Shown: piece after piece, positions 30,503 through 40,107 of the stretch | How positions within the stretch are numbered: position 1 is the first letter of the stretch | Layout of the letters: every line of letters begins with the position of its first letter | NCBI GenBank assembly: GCA_902618175.1 | Contig: CACMZN010000010.1 | Coordinates: 1-52,296, forward strand | Direction: 5' to 3' | Length of the DNA: 52,296 nt | Origin: an uncultured Verrucomicrobiota bacterium | Lineage (GTDB): Bacteria; Verrucomicrobiota; Verrucomicrobiia; Opitutales; Seribacteraceae | Translations under genes and position numbers: made by a program | The notes under the pieces: model-generated | The model's input: only the letters and a program-made list of their open reading frames with translations | The model's database searches: none | Told to the model about the DNA's origin: nothing

Positions 30503-31288
30503 TTAACCGAATTTTCCAGAAATGTAATCTTCAGTCTGTTGCATTTTGGGGTTAATGAATATCTTTTTAGTTTCATCAAATTCAATTAGTTTACCCAAAT
30601 AAAAAAAGGCGGTAAGATCGGAAATTCTACCTGCCTGTTGCATATTATGGGTAACAATTACTATGGTGTACTCTTGCTTTAAGTTGAAAATTAGTTCCTC
30701 GACGCGAGCGGTTGCAACTGGATCCAATGATGAACACGGCTCATCCATAAGGATAATTTCTGGTTGGACCGCAAGAGTTCGAGCAATACAAAGGCGCTGC
30801 TGCTGTCCCCCTGATAATTCATAGGCATTTTCATTGAGCCTGTCCTTTACTTCGTCCCATAGAGCAGCCTTCTGTAGTGAGTCCTCTACGATCTCATCGA
30901 TCTTACGCTTATTTTTGAGTCCCTGAATTTTCAGCCCATAAGCCACATTCTGATAAATTGTTTTAGGAAATGGATTTGAATTTTGAAAGACCATGCCGAT
31001 TCGCTTTCTTAGTTCGATCGGGTCGATTGATTTTTCATAGATATCGAGCTCATTAATCAACACCGAACCCTGAGTGATTTTGGCATGTTCAATCAGTTCA
31101 TTCATCCGATTAAAGCATCTCAGTAAAGTGCTTTTCCCGCAACCGGACGGGCCAATGAAAGAAGTTACCTGATTTTGCAAGATTTGAAGAGAAATCGAAC
31201 TCAGCACTTCGGTTTTCCCATACGAGAAACTCAAATCCTTGACATCGATGGCAACAGGATAGGTAAAGGCTTTTTTTCCTTTGATCAC
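30503..31288 (-). CDS. pstB: Phosphate ABC transporter ATP-binding protein PstB
   Basis: 261-aa ATPase of the high-affinity phosphate importer. Walker [10 protein letters not shown] at 46-54, Q-loop [11 protein letters not shown], signature LSGGQQQR at 158-165, Walker [13 protein letters not shown] around 179-190, and H-loop VTHNMQQA. The '[15 protein letters not shown]' stretch is typical of PstB as opposed to other ABC ATPases. The frame opens with GTG at 31288, and there is no ATG between it and the first conserved strand. It lies 17 bp after pstA. Standard length and motif set. Confidence 0.95.
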   Translation of the reverse strand: MIKGKKAFTYPVAIDVKDLSFSYGKTEVLSSISLQILQNQVTSFIGPSGCGKSTLLRCFNRMNELIEHAKITQGSVLINELDIYEKSIDPIELRKRIGMVFQNSNPFPKTIYQNVAYGLKIQGLKNKRKIDEIVEDSLQKAALWDEVKDRLNENAYELSGGQQQRLCIARTLAVQPEIILMDEPCSSLDPVATARVEELIFNLKQEYTIVIVTHNMQQAGRISDLTAFFYLGKLIEFDETKKIFINPKMQQTEDYISGKFG

Positions 31289-31305
31289 AAGCAGGGGAAA
31301 TCAAC

Positions 31306-32973
31306 TTACCAGTTGAATTTTCGGCGAAGTCGACTCCGTATGATAAAGGAAAGGCTCGCGAGCAAAAAGACCAAAATTAAAAAAACAAGGGCAGTGCCAT
31401 ATTGCATGTCCACCGTGTATTCATTTTGAGGAATCTTGGAAATAACATAGATATGATAGGGGAGTGCCATTACACCTTGGAAAAAGAAATCAGTCCAATG
31501 CTCAAGTCCTTCCCATGGCAGTTCAGATCTCATAGCAAAAGCGGCGGTAAACATAATCGGTGCGGTTTCACCGGCGACACGGGCGACACCTAGGATCGCA
31601 GAGGTTAGGATGCCAGGCATGGCATATGGGAGTACACTTGTGCGAATCATCGTCCATTTAGTTGAACCCAATGCAAGTGAACTTTCTCGAAAACCTTTGG
31701 GTATCGAGCGAAGGGACTCTTCGCTTGCAGTGATTACAATCGGAAGAACCATGAAAGCGAGCGTAAACCAACCCGCAATTATAGAAACATTCCAATCTAG
31801 AAAAATAACAAACAGTCCCATTCCAAATAGTCCGAAAATAATTGATGGAACCCCAGCTAAGTTTAGGATCGAAAGACGGACTAAAGATAGGAATTTTCCT
31901 GATTTTCCGTATTCCGAGAGAAAAATGGCACAACACACACCTAGAACGAGGGCAATCAGCATGGCTCCTCCAACTAAAAGAATGGTGCCAGCAATAGCAG
32001 GGAAAATACCACCACCAGAATATGCGTAATCTTTTGAAGGAACTTCAATCCTGTGTTCTGAGCCTATCCATTGAAGGTCTGCAGTTATTGCTTCCCATAA
32101 ATTTGCTGAGCTCTCTTTCAATAATAATGGGTTTTCCATGTAAGCAATAATTTGACTTTCAAGAGTCGAAAACGAAGTTGAACTTGGGCTTTGTAAGAAA
32201 TCATTGATATTTTCTTTTAAATTCTTTTTCTCCGCGATGTAAGCTTCCCAGATTTTGTGTAAATGTTCCTCCAATAAATTAAAATAAGCTAATTTAATTT
32301 TTTGAATGGATTGAGAAGAGAGATGGTCGATTTTGGGATAATGCAGTGCTTGAAAAAAAGAAAGTTCTGTTTCCAAAAGTGAGTATTTCAGTTTCGTCTG
32401 ATCTAAAAATGAAAGAATGAAGCGCCCGACTAGATAGGGTATATCTTCAGAGGAAACTTGAAAGTCTGGAGCATGTGAAGATGCGTTTTCGAGAAGTTCC
32501 ATCCAATAGTTGAATTTCTCAGTGGCTTCTGTTTGTTCATCTTGAATGAAGGAAGTGAGCAGGCTTTTTTGAAGTTCATTTGAGGTTACTTCTGTAGCAG
32601 CAACTAAGTTTGCTTTAAGCCGTTTTTGTACTTTGGTAAATTCATCTCGGGTGTTTAGTTCATCCCATGCAGAATCTGATAATTCTTCTTTAAATTTAAA
32701 ATATTCGTCCGAACTAAGCTTTGAAATTTCTCCGTTATGTTCGATTACATGAAGGGTTTGCGGAGATTGAGACAGAAAACTCCAATTAATAAAACCATCG
32801 TCCGTAAAAAGTTTGCGGGAGCCTTTTGAAATAATATCCCAGAAAATGAAACAAGCACAAAAAAGAATTATGTAGGTAAGAATTCGGGTAATCCCAAAAA
32901 CTATTTTTTCAAGACTTACCATACGATTATTGCCCGAAGAAAAACGATTGGATTGAGAACGCTGCTCTTTCAT
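31306..32973 (-). CDS. pstA: Phosphate ABC transporter permease PstA with a large periplasmic insertion
   Basis: Permease subunit, 555 aa from ATG 32973 (a GTG directly before it at 32976 is possible), nearly twice the usual length of about 280-300. TM1 lies near 28-48, followed by the conserved INWSFL segment. Then come about 240 extra, charged, helix-rich residues (about 73-315) before the canonical core resumes at [11 protein letters not shown] and continues with five membrane helices and the EAA-type loop '[11 protein letters not shown]'. By the positive-inside rule the insertion should face the periplasm. The partner pstC has an insertion at the same place. pstC ends three bases before this ATG (TAG/GTG/ATG junction). 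The core motifs are intact, so transport function is expected. Confidence 0.92.
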   Translation of the reverse strand: MKEQRSQSNRFSSGNNRMVSLEKIVFGITRILTYIILFCACFIFWDIISKGSRKLFTDDGFINWSFLSQSPQTLHVIEHNGEISKLSSDEYFKFKEELSDSAWDELNTRDEFTKVQKRLKANLVAATEVTSNELQKSLLTSFIQDEQTEATEKFNYWMELLENASSHAPDFQVSSEDIPYLVGRFILSFLDQTKLKYSLLETELSFFQALHYPKIDHLSSQSIQKIKLAYFNLLEEHLHKIWEAYIAEKKNLKENINDFLQSPSSTSFSTLESQIIAYMENPLLLKESSANLWEAITADLQWIGSEHRIEVPSKDYAYSGGGIFPAIAGTILLVGGAMLIALVLGVCCAIFLSEYGKSGKFLSLVRLSILNLAGVPSIIFGLFGMGLFVIFLDWNVSIIAGWFTLAFMVLPIVITASEESLRSIPKGFRESSLALGSTKWTMIRTSVLPYAMPGILTSAILGVARVAGETAPIMFTAAFAMRSELPWEGLEHWTDFFFQGVMALPYHIYVISKIPQNEYTVDMQYGTALVFLILVFLLASLSFIIRSRLRRKFNW

Positions 32974-32975
32974 CA

Positions 32976-34640
32976 CTATGATTTATTTCTGATTTTATGA
33001 GTGATGGTTTGTGCTAAAAAATTTACCGCTAAAGCAATTAGGAAAAGAACAATTCCGACCATAAATAGTGCCCGGTAATGAATGCTTTCAAATTCAACTT
33101 CACCCATTTCCTGTGCAATAATTCCTGTCATCGTGTGGACGGGTTCTGCGAAGACGGAAAATCCTTGAGTGAAGTCCGGAATTGCAATTCGGTTTCCAGC
33201 ACATAACAGCACTACCATAGTTTCACCAATTACACGACCGAACCCAAGTAGAACCGCAGAAATCATTCCTGAGAGTGCTGAGGGGATCACCACTCGAATA
33301 CAGGTTTGTAACTTGGATGCCCCTAAGGCGTAAGACGCTTCCCGTAAGCGAATCGAAACATTATTGAGTGAGTCTTCAGCAAGAGTAAAAATTGTTGGCA
33401 CCGTCATTAGAGCCAAGAGGCAACCCGCAGTGAGCGAATTCAATCTCTCATCAGCAAAAAGATTGATCCATCCCCCGAGCATGGAAATTCCGAAAAAACC
33501 AATAAGGATTGAAGGAATAGATGTGATAAATTCAATCATTGGCTTTACAATAGCTTGTTCTCGGGATCCTGCGACCTGACTAATATATATTGCTGACCCT
33601 AGGCCTAAGGGAACCGCAAGTACAAGTGCTATTAGGGAGATTAGAAGAGACCCTGAGAAAAGCGGTAAAACTCCATACCAATCCTGTCGAGCACTGTTTG
33701 TGATCCAATCCCTTCCAAGAAAAAAGCTACTGAATGCTGCTTTAAGAGGATAGGGCCGATGTGGATTCCATTCATCGAGTTTTTGACTAAAAAGCTTCGT
33801 TGATTGAAGATATTCGGTGAAGGCAATCTTTACTTTTTCAAATTCTTGTTCCGATTCATTCAAGGAAAAGTCTGTGGTAAATGCCCTGAAAATATCAGTG
33901 AAATCATTATTTTGAGCTTCAATCAGAGGCTGATACACAATTTTGTATGATTTAACAATTGCCTCGGTACGATCATTGTAAAATGCCGGTTTGAGAGATG
34001 TGTCATAATTAATCAAAAAAGCATTCAGACTTTTCGCTTGGTTGACCAGACCATGCCTTAAAAAATAATTGGACCATCTTTCGATTTCCCTTGAATCAAA
34101 ACTTTTACGTTCATCAATCTCATCCATTGTGATCGAAAAATCCTCTTCCGGGAGCTTCAGCTTTGCTCGGGTTAATCTTAGTTCTTTAATTATACTTTGG
34201 ATTTGGATGAACTGTTTTGTTTCCATGGCCATCTCTACAATTTCCTTTTCGTACTCTAATAGAACTTCTTTTATCCTCTGAAAATTCCTTAAGAATTTTA
34301 AAAGTTTATCTTTCCTATTCTTGGCTAAATTAATTTGTCCGGAATCTTCGGGTATTTCTTCCAAATGTTTACTTTCTTTAGCTAAAATATTTTCAAGATA
34401 TCGGTAAATAAGGGTTTGGGCATCATGCTGATTGGTAATCACAGCGGAAAATTCCATCCCAGACTTCCGGAAAAGATCGAGCTCGTTTTTGTTTTCCCCA
34501 AAAAAACCAATTCCTTCCTTAAACAGAAAAGCAATAATTAAGACTAAAATTACAATTGATGTAACTGCACTGCTGCCAAAAAAGGCTTTAATCCAAGATT
34601 CCTTTCTTCTAGAATTAAAATTTTCTTTAAAGGAAAACAT
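32976..34640 (-). CDS. pstC: Phosphate ABC transporter permease PstC with a large periplasmic insertion
   Basis: 554-aa permease; typical PstC is about 300-320 aa. TM1 is near 25-42. About 255 hydrophilic helical residues (roughly 45-300) are inserted before the conserved FFLGRDW and '[20 protein letters not shown]' segment that opens the core. The core includes the AVPLG turn, the '[15 protein letters not shown]' helix, the EAA-type loop '[13 protein letters not shown]' and '[12 protein letters not shown]'. The insertion seems unrelated in sequence to that of PstA but sits at the same topological point. It is first of the pstC-pstA-pstB-phoU set and lies 173 bp downstream of phoR. A weak hairpin (GGACTG/CAGTCC, 34717-34744) lies in that gap. 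Confidence 0.92.
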   Translation of the reverse strand: MFSFKENFNSRRKESWIKAFFGSSAVTSIVILVLIIAFLFKEGIGFFGENKNELDLFRKSGMEFSAVITNQHDAQTLIYRYLENILAKESKHLEEIPEDSGQINLAKNRKDKLLKFLRNFQRIKEVLLEYEKEIVEMAMETKQFIQIQSIIKELRLTRAKLKLPEEDFSITMDEIDERKSFDSREIERWSNYFLRHGLVNQAKSLNAFLINYDTSLKPAFYNDRTEAIVKSYKIVYQPLIEAQNNDFTDIFRAFTTDFSLNESEQEFEKVKIAFTEYLQSTKLFSQKLDEWNPHRPYPLKAAFSSFFLGRDWITNSARQDWYGVLPLFSGSLLISLIALVLAVPLGLGSAIYISQVAGSREQAIVKPMIEFITSIPSILIGFFGISMLGGWINLFADERLNSLTAGCLLALMTVPTIFTLAEDSLNNVSIRLREASYALGASKLQTCIRVVIPSALSGMISAVLLGFGRVIGETMVVLLCAGNRIAIPDFTQGFSVFAEPVHTMTGIIAQEMGEVEFESIHYRALFMVGIVLFLIALAVNFLAQTITHKIRNKS

Positions 34641-34813
34641 TGGCTATTATTTTAAATTGGGAAATTCATATCAAAGTTATAATGATGTATTCATATTAAA
34701 CTGATATCATAAACGGGGACTGCTTTATGAACTATAATCAGTCCATCTGCAATACATAGGATGGGCAGTAATTTGAGCTTTGAATCTATTTGGAAAAATT
34801 TCCCTAAAGGGAT

Positions 34814-36094
34814 TTAACCTTTTTTCCTTGGTAGGGTGAAAGAAAATGTAGAACCTTTACCTAACTCACTGGATGCTGAAACTTTACCTCCATGTGATTC
34901 AGCAATATTTTTTACAATGCTAAGGCCAAGACCGGTTCCACCTTTTTCACGAGATCTGCCTTTATCCACGACATAGAACCTTTCAAAAATTCGAGGTAAA
35001 TCTTTTGATGGTATTCCAACACCATCGTCGTTGACTGAACAGGTTATCCAATGATTTACTCCTTCTTCATGCAGAGAAGTTGAGACTTGGATCAGACTGA
35101 AGTCGCCGGCGTACTTAAATGCATTTTCAATAAGATTACTAATGGCTGCGGCAACTTTAACCGCGTCAAAAGGGAAGGGTTCTTCCTCTGTGCAAAGATT
35201 AAAAATCAATTTGTCTGTATCAACAAATGCCTTATCGGAGAGATACATTTCAACACCAAGAATAACTTCGGATAATTTGTTATTTGTCAGAGAGATGGCA
35301 TTCGCACTGCCTTCGAGTTCAGAGAGGTTCAGTAAGTCATCGATTAAAGCCTGCAGTCGCAAGGTATTTTGATGTATTTTTTCGAGGAAGAGTTTGTTCA
35401 GTTCCGGTTTGATCTCATCTTCTTCAAGAAGGTTTTCACAAAAGCCTCTAATGATGGTTATAGGTGTGCGGAGTTCATGAGAGGCATTAGCCACAAAGTC
35501 TTTTCTCATACGCTCAGCCCCTTTAATTTTTGTTACATCGTGAAGTAACAGAAGGATGAGTTTTTCATTATTTTCCTGTAGATCAGAAATAACGGTAGCG
35601 GTAATTTCGAAGTCATATTTGCTAGATTCAATAAGCAGATTGAAGTGAGCCTTTTCTGATTTTCCGTGAGTTTTTACTCGGTCAATCATTTCCAACACTT
35701 GGGCTGAATCCAGTACAGATTCAAGCCTCCTCCCAACCAAAGACTGACCTGCGGCAAGAAGCTGGTTTGCAGTCTCGTTGGCAAAAGTAACTGTGTGACG
35801 AAAATCAAGGAGTAAGGCTCCGTCTAAAATGCCGCCCAAAGTTTCATTAAATTCGTTGATCCTCTGAGTTTTTTCGCTTTCCAGTGAACTAATTTTATTC
35901 CGATTGTCGTCCAGAATTTTCTGAAAACGACTTAAAGAAAAAGAAGAAGAGAGCAGGGGTGACTTTTCCAGTATTAAATTATGGCCTTTTTCAAGAGCCA
36001 AGAGAATCTCTGCAATAATATTCTGGGTTACGCGTTTTTGAACCCAAAGAAAAAGAGATATAAAACCAAAAGCAATAGCTAGGATTGTCCACAT
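34814..36094 (-). CDS. phoR: Phosphate-sensing histidine kinase PhoR
   Basis: 426-aa membrane histidine kinase. One N-terminal membrane helix (about 3-18), a coiled-coil linker, a PAS domain (about 80-190), HisKA with the phosphorylated His206 in VANASHELRTP, and HATPase_c with N-box Asn324 (NLIENAFKYA), G1 DDGVGIP, F-box IFERFYVVD and G2 GGTGLGLS. The short membrane anchor, the absence of a periplasmic sensor domain and the PAS domain are as in PhoR proteins, which read Pst/PhoU activity instead of phosphate directly. It lies 27 bp after phoB in one transcript. Complete, no missing residues. Confidence 0.92.
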   Translation of the reverse strand: MWTILAIAFGFISLFLWVQKRVTQNIIAEILLALEKGHNLILEKSPLLSSSFSLSRFQKILDDNRNKISSLESEKTQRINEFNETLGGILDGALLLDFRHTVTFANETANQLLAAGQSLVGRRLESVLDSAQVLEMIDRVKTHGKSEKAHFNLLIESSKYDFEITATVISDLQENNEKLILLLLHDVTKIKGAERMRKDFVANASHELRTPITIIRGFCENLLEEDEIKPELNKLFLEKIHQNTLRLQALIDDLLNLSELEGSANAISLTNNKLSEVILGVEMYLSDKAFVDTDKLIFNLCTEEEPFPFDAVKVAAAISNLIENAFKYAGDFSLIQVSTSLHEEGVNHWITCSVNDDGVGIPSKDLPRIFERFYVVDKGRSREKGGTGLGLSIVKNIAESHGGKVSASSELGKGSTFSFTLPRKKG

Positions 36095-36121
36095 GCTGTA
36101 AGTATGTGGATGAGGAGGTGA

Positions 36122-36835
36122 TCAATCCACAAGAAACTTGTAACCGACTCCTCTTACCGTTTTGACGAAATCACCTTTATCTCCTAATTTTGCACGGAGT
36201 CGCCCGATATGATTGTCGACAGTACGAGTTTCAATTTCAGAATCATAATTCCAAACATTTACAAGAAGATTTTCTCTGGTCTGTACCCGTCCGATTCTTT
36301 CCATCATCAGGTGGAGTAAGCGAAACTCAGTATTTGTGAGATCAATAACTGACCCTCCGATTGTCACTTCGTGAGACTCTGGGTCTAGGATGATTCCTCC
36401 ACCATTGAGTTTACCTTGCAATGCCTCTTGTTTTCGAAGACTTCGGCTAAGGATAGACCTTATTCGAGCAACTAATTCACGGTTGTCAAATGGTTTGGTA
36501 AGATAGTCATCACCTCCGCGATTAAAGCCTTTTATTCGATCTTCAACCTCATTTTTTGCGGTTAGAAAAAGAATTGGCACATGCTTGAGCACTCCATCTA
36601 CTCGAAGCATACTGCAAAGACGAAACCCATCAAGTTCTGGCATCATTACATCCAAAATTATGATATCAGGCTCAAAATTTCTCGCCTTCCCAATAGCCTC
36701 AAGAGGGTTCGTGATCCATGATACTCGGTATCCTTCCTTACTGAGTTTGAAGTCGATCAATTCACAGATGGCTTCTTCGTCGTCTATAATAAGAACGGAG
36801 TGAGAGGTTGCCTCAAAAGTAGAGTCTTGAATCAT
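36122..36835 (-). CDS. phoB: Phosphate response regulator PhoB (OmpR/PhoB family)
   Basis: 237-aa response regulator from ATG 36835. Receiver domain: acidic pair Asp18-Asp19, phosphoacceptor Asp62 (IILDVMMPELDG), Thr92 and Lys114. C-terminal winged helix (about 140-235) with 'TNTEFRLLHLMM' and 'RTVDNHIGRLRAKLG'. The frame stays open to 36916, but the extra 27 residues are not conserved in kind and would run across the PHO-box-like site at 36877-36894, so 36835 is preferred. It activates pst and other Pho genes when phosphate is low. Genes phoB and phoR together with pst confirm the assignment over other OmpR-type regulators. Confidence 0.92.
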   Translation of the reverse strand: MIQDSTFEATSHSVLIIDDEEAICELIDFKLSKEGYRVSWITNPLEAIGKARNFEPDIIILDVMMPELDGFRLCSMLRVDGVLKHVPILFLTAKNEVEDRIKGFNRGGDDYLTKPFDNRELVARIRSILSRSLRKQEALQGKLNGGGIILDPESHEVTIGGSVIDLTNTEFRLLHLMMERIGRVQTRENLLVNVWNYDSEIETRTVDNHIGRLRAKLGDKGDFVKTVRGVGYKFLVD

Positions 36836-36876
36836 ATTGTTATGAAATGATTTAATAATCAATTTATCATATAATC

Positions 36877-36894
36877 GTAACAGTTTTGTAACAA
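36877..36894 (-). promoter_or_regulatory. PHO-box-like PhoB binding site upstream of phoB
   Basis: On the minus strand the site reads TTGTTAC-AAAA-CTGTTAC, two seven-base direct repeats at an 11-base period, the layout of the E. coli PHO box (CTGTCAT, four bases, CTGTCAT). A further half-site ATGTCAC lies 22 bases upstream (minus strand, around 36910-36916), in phase with the same helical face. The site has the same direction as phoB and ends 41 bp before its ATG; TATGAT a few bases downstream is a possible -10. It suggests autoregulation of phoBR. I could not find an equally good site in front of pstS or pstC. Confidence 0.55.
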
Positions 36895-36948
36895 TGGAAG
36901 AAAAATCATGTGACATTAATGCTCTACGGCGGTAGTTTTCACAAAAAA

Positions 36949-37761
36949 TTAGTCTTTAGGCATTGGTAATGAAAGAAAACCTGTGCTGGAAATAATCTTT
37001 TGACCATCTTTACTTGTTAGAAAGTCTATAAATTCTTTTGTTCGACCAGTTGGTTTTCCGTTCGTCACACATGAAAGTGTTCGTGAAAGACCGTAGGTTG
37101 TTTTGAAATTATCAGTACTGGGAAGGTAACCATTCACTCGGATTGTTTTAATTCCTTTTACCTGAGTAAATGCCAAACCAGCATAGCCAATCCCATGGGG
37201 ATTATTGGCTACCTCTACAGCTATCTGTTCGTTTCCAACTAATTTCTGCGTATTGATTCCATAATCGCGGTTGGAAAGTGCTTCTCTTTGAAAAAAGGAA
37301 TATGTTCCTGATGATGTATTACGAGTATATGCTGAAATAATTCCGCTCCGACCACCAATAGAGCTCCAGTTGGTGACATCTCCTGTAAAGATTCTCTCAA
37401 GGTCCTTAGCCGATATTTTAGTTAACGGGTTTTGGGCATTTACGATCACCACTACTGCATCCCATGCTACAACTGTCTGGTAAAGACGCACTCCATTTGC
37501 ACCGGCTGAAGCTCTTTCGCGACCCTTGATCCCGCGACTGGACATTCCTATATCTGCAGTTCCGTCAATGATTGCAGATATTCCTGTAGAAGTACCTTCA
37601 GCTGCTATTTCAAATTGTGTCCCAGGGTTCTTATTGGAAAAAGCTTCTGCTAGTTTGGGCATCATTTTAGCTCCAAGGGTGTCAGAACCCTTAATAACCA
37701 GTTTAACTTGTCCGCAAACTATAAAATGACATACCAGAAAAAATACCCATATCTTGTGCAT
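36949..37761 (-). CDS. pstS: Phosphate-binding protein PstS
   Basis: 270-aa periplasmic binding protein with a short signal peptide (MHKIWVFFLVCHFIVCGQ). Ligand-site elements of PstS are visible: KGSDTLG at the first loop, 'GTSTGISAIIDGTADIGMSSR', 'FTGDVTNW' and 'RNTSSGTYSFF'. It delivers phosphate to PstCAB. Unusually it lies upstream of phoB instead of directly next to pstC: the order is pstS-phoB-phoR-pstC-pstA-pstB-phoU, with 113 bp between pstS and phoB that hold the PHO-box-like site. It is on the short side, resembling the PstS family of marine bacteria and archaea. A Cys near the signal end (VCGQ) leaves a lipoprotein form possible. Confidence 0.92.
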   Translation of the reverse strand: MHKIWVFFLVCHFIVCGQVKLVIKGSDTLGAKMMPKLAEAFSNKNPGTQFEIAAEGTSTGISAIIDGTADIGMSSRGIKGRERASAGANGVRLYQTVVAWDAVVVIVNAQNPLTKISAKDLERIFTGDVTNWSSIGGRSGIISAYTRNTSSGTYSFFQREALSNRDYGINTQKLVGNEQIAVEVANNPHGIGYAGLAFTQVKGIKTIRVNGYLPSTDNFKTTYGLSRTLSCVTNGKPTGRTKEFIDFLTSKDGQKIISSTGFLSLPMPKD

Positions 37762-37894
37762 GAATAGGAAGCCTATTCACTAAATAACTCACCACGCAAA
37801 AGAAAAGGATATCAGTATGTAAACTTTTACCAGAAAGAATTAGAAAGGTTGCAATTATAAATTCTTATTCCTGTTAAGTCGTAAAAAAATCAGT

Positions 37895-38767
37895 TTAATT
37901 TAAGGAGTCTATTTTCTGAGTAATCGTCTTGCGTCTTTTTGAAACTACTTTGTTAGCTGAGGTTAAGTTGGCACGTGGATAAAATGTAGTCTTTTTATGT
38001 TCATTCAACTTTTTACAGAATTGCTCGTAATTTAAAATCTCTAAGCTTCCGTCTTTTTCTTCAACTATTGCTGAATTCGATTCAACCCAGTCTCCACTGT
38101 TTAGATAATGGATACCTTCGATAATTCGGTCTGCAGCAACATGGATATGTCCGCATATCATTCCCTCACATTTGTGCTTGCGAGCCATGTTTGCGAGACT
38201 GTCCTCGTAGCGATGCACATGATTCACTGCACTTTTAACTTTTGCTTTCGCCCATGCACTCAGCGAAAATGGCTTTTTACCGCGAAATTTACGGTATTTA
38301 TTATAAATACGGTTAAATCGCATCAGATTATTGTAACCAATGGATCCAATCCTCGCGATCCACTTCCTTTTAGTTGAAAAACTGTCAAAGCAATCACCAT
38401 GCAGAACAAGATATTTTCTTTCTTTTCCTTTATGGATATATTTTTCACATACTTTAATGCGGTCAAAAGTGATGGGGAGAATTCGAGATAAAAAATCATC
38501 GTGGTTACCCCGCAAATAGATGACCTTGGTCTTTTCCTTCTCCACCATTTTAAGAATTAGTCGTACACATCGGGTGTGTGCTTTTTTCCATTCCCCGCTA
38601 CCTTCCAAGGCCCATCCATCAATGAAGTCGCCGTTAAGTACCAAAGTTTTACATGAGATATGCGAGAGAAAATGATTAAGTTTTTGAATCCCGGTTTCCC
38701 GCATTCCCAAGTGAGTGTCAGACAAAAAAACGGTTCTATATTCTAGTTTTACTTTTTTCCGTTTCAT
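37895..38767 (-). CDS. plcP: Metallophosphoesterase, probable PlcP-type phospholipase C
   Basis: 290-aa calcineurin-like phosphoesterase. Metal-site motifs in order: SDTHLG (Asp17, His19), NGDF (Asp47), RGNHDD (Asn88, His89), LHGD (His123) and CGHIH (His207, His209). Automated naming would call this a UDP-2,3-diacylglucosamine hydrolase (LpxH-like). However, 'LSAWAKAKVKSAVNHV', 'CGHIHVA' and 'LNSGDWVES' are the pattern I associate with PlcP, which removes the head group from phospholipids in phosphate-starved bacteria. It starts at ATG 38767, whose first base pairs with the stop of the upstream glycosyltransferase (TGATG), and is followed 133 bp later by pstS. This placement supports PlcP (inference). 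There is no signal peptide, as expected for a cytoplasmic-face enzyme. The symbol is tentative. Confidence 0.7.
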   Translation of the reverse strand: MKRKKVKLEYRTVFLSDTHLGMRETGIQKLNHFLSHISCKTLVLNGDFIDGWALEGSGEWKKAHTRCVRLILKMVEKEKTKVIYLRGNHDDFLSRILPITFDRIKVCEKYIHKGKERKYLVLHGDCFDSFSTKRKWIARIGSIGYNNLMRFNRIYNKYRKFRGKKPFSLSAWAKAKVKSAVNHVHRYEDSLANMARKHKCEGMICGHIHVAADRIIEGIHYLNSGDWVESNSAIVEEKDGSLEILNYEQFCKKLNEHKKTTFYPRANLTSANKVVSKRRKTITQKIDSLN

Positions 38768-39975
38768 CAAGCGGGGTGTGGTTGTGTACCAGAATTCGGG
38801 GAAAAACGTTTAACCTGATTTTCTTTAATCTGGTGCAGAATTTCCAAAAGATCTGAATGAAACTTTTCAAGAATCTGGTTCCAGTCTGCTTTATCCGTTG
38901 ATCTTCTGGCTGATCTTTTAAATTCTGACAATTCATCTCTCGATTTACTAAGGATTTTTCCGAGATTTACTCGTAATTTCTCTTCATCATTCATGGATGC
39001 AAGGTATCCATTTACTCCTTCAGTAATAAATTCAGAGGGTGCTGCATAGTCATATGCTACAACGGGAGTTCCCGAGGCCAATGCTTCCGTGACCACATTT
39101 CCGAATGTTTCAGTAACGCTTGCAAAAAGAAAGACATCGCCGGATGCATAATGCTCAGCAAGTGCCCGTTTGGAAAGGCATCCCGTGAATCGTAATTTTT
39201 TGAACTTTTGCTTAAGTCTCTTGAGTTCTGGTCCGTCTCCTACGATTACGCCTGCTTGAGCTTTACCTGTCTCAATCATTTGCTCGGCCAAGGTACAGGT
39301 TAGATCAAGATTTTTTTCCGCTGCGATTCTTGAAACGCTAACGATTACTTTATCTTCTTTTGTGACTCCCCAATTTGATCTGAGCTTTTCAGATCGCTGT
39401 TCCGGTGAGAATAATTCCCGGTCAACACCGCGGCTAAGCATGCAAAGGTTATGGTAGCCTTTATTCTGTAGCTCTTCGATCATCCAATCAGTCGGGGCAA
39501 ATGTCGCTGAAGTACGATTGTGAAACCACTTTAAGTAAAAGTCGATTAAGGGTTGGATGAAAGAGATTCGGTAGTGTTTTAGGTAAAGATCAAAATTCGT
39601 ATGAAATCCTGATACTACCGGAATTTGAAGTTTTCCAGCTACCCGTAATGCGGAGAAGCCTGCAGGACCTTCGGTGGCGAGGTAAATAATGTCGGGCCTT
39701 TCTTTTTGCCAGAGATCACGAAGACGGCTGGCACATGGGAGGCCAAATCTGAGCTGTGGGTAGTTCGGGATAGGGCAACTTGGAAGGTCTATCTCTTGCC
39801 ACGGTTCATCATCTGCCCCCTTGTAAGCTCGCTTAGGCCGTAGGACTTTGACCTTTGCTCCAAGTCCCGACAATCCTCTTGCCAATTTTGCCAATGTGAA
39901 AGATACCCCGTTTACTTCCGGAGGAAAAGTTTCAGTTAACAAACAAACCTCAATGCCGCCACATTTTAGTCCCAT
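38767..39975 (-). CDS. GT4 glycosyltransferase, probable Agt-type glycolipid synthase
   Basis: 402-aa GT-B glycosyltransferase of family 4. The N-terminal domain starts with 'VCLLTETFPPEVNGVSFTLA' (glycine-rich acceptor loop). The C-terminal nucleotide-sugar domain has VSRIAAEKNLD, VGDGPE and the E-x7-E motif in TETFGNVVTEALASG. It is similar in type to mannosyl- and glucosyl-diacylglycerol synthases. It is translationally coupled to the PlcP-like phosphoesterase (one-base overlap), the same pairing as the PlcP-Agt lipid-remodelling genes of marine bacteria, in which GT4 enzymes put sugar on the diacylglycerol made by PlcP. Transcribed divergently from arsR, with 132 bp between. Other GT4 roles cannot be ruled out. 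Confidence 0.78.
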   Translation of the reverse strand: MGLKCGGIEVCLLTETFPPEVNGVSFTLAKLARGLSGLGAKVKVLRPKRAYKGADDEPWQEIDLPSCPIPNYPQLRFGLPCASRLRDLWQKERPDIIYLATEGPAGFSALRVAGKLQIPVVSGFHTNFDLYLKHYRISFIQPLIDFYLKWFHNRTSATFAPTDWMIEELQNKGYHNLCMLSRGVDRELFSPEQRSEKLRSNWGVTKEDKVIVSVSRIAAEKNLDLTCTLAEQMIETGKAQAGVIVGDGPELKRLKQKFKKLRFTGCLSKRALAEHYASGDVFLFASVTETFGNVVTEALASGTPVVAYDYAAPSEFITEGVNGYLASMNDEEKLRVNLGKILSKSRDELSEFKRSARRSTDKADWNQILEKFHSDLLEILHQIKENQVKRFSPNSGTQPHPA

Positions 39976-40074
39976 TATTGAAAATTGACTTAGTTTTGCG
40001 CCATTTCCTCCCGCGTAATGTAATGATTTTTTGGAAATTGGGCTATGGTCGCATTACGGATGCTCGATGATTGC

Positions 40075-40094
40075 ATTTAGCCAAATGACTAAAT
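40075..40094. promoter_or_regulatory. arsR: Candidate ArsR operator
   Basis: Inverted repeat ATTTAG-N8-CTAAAT just upstream of arsR, overlapped by a second one, CATTT-AGCC-AAATG (40074-40087). Such AT-rich dyads next to an ArsR gene are the usual binding site, released when trivalent arsenic binds the repressor. The site also lies in the promoter region of the divergent glycosyltransferase gene, so it could affect both. Confidence 0.45.
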
Positions 40095-40107
40095 ATAAGG
40101 ATTTACC

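Noticed and set aside
34717-34744. Hairpin GGACTG/CAGTCC between phoR and pstC as a terminator
   Set aside because: Six-base stem with a 16-base loop and no T-run; too weak to call.
37762-37894. PHO box in front of pstS
   Set aside because: I looked for two half-sites at 11-bp spacing on both strands and found none as good as the one before phoB.
37895-38767. Calling the phosphoesterase LpxH (lipid A synthesis)
   Set aside because: Metal motifs fit both, but the inner motifs, the coupling to a GT4 gene and the place beside the Pho genes favour PlcP; kept as an alternative in the entry.
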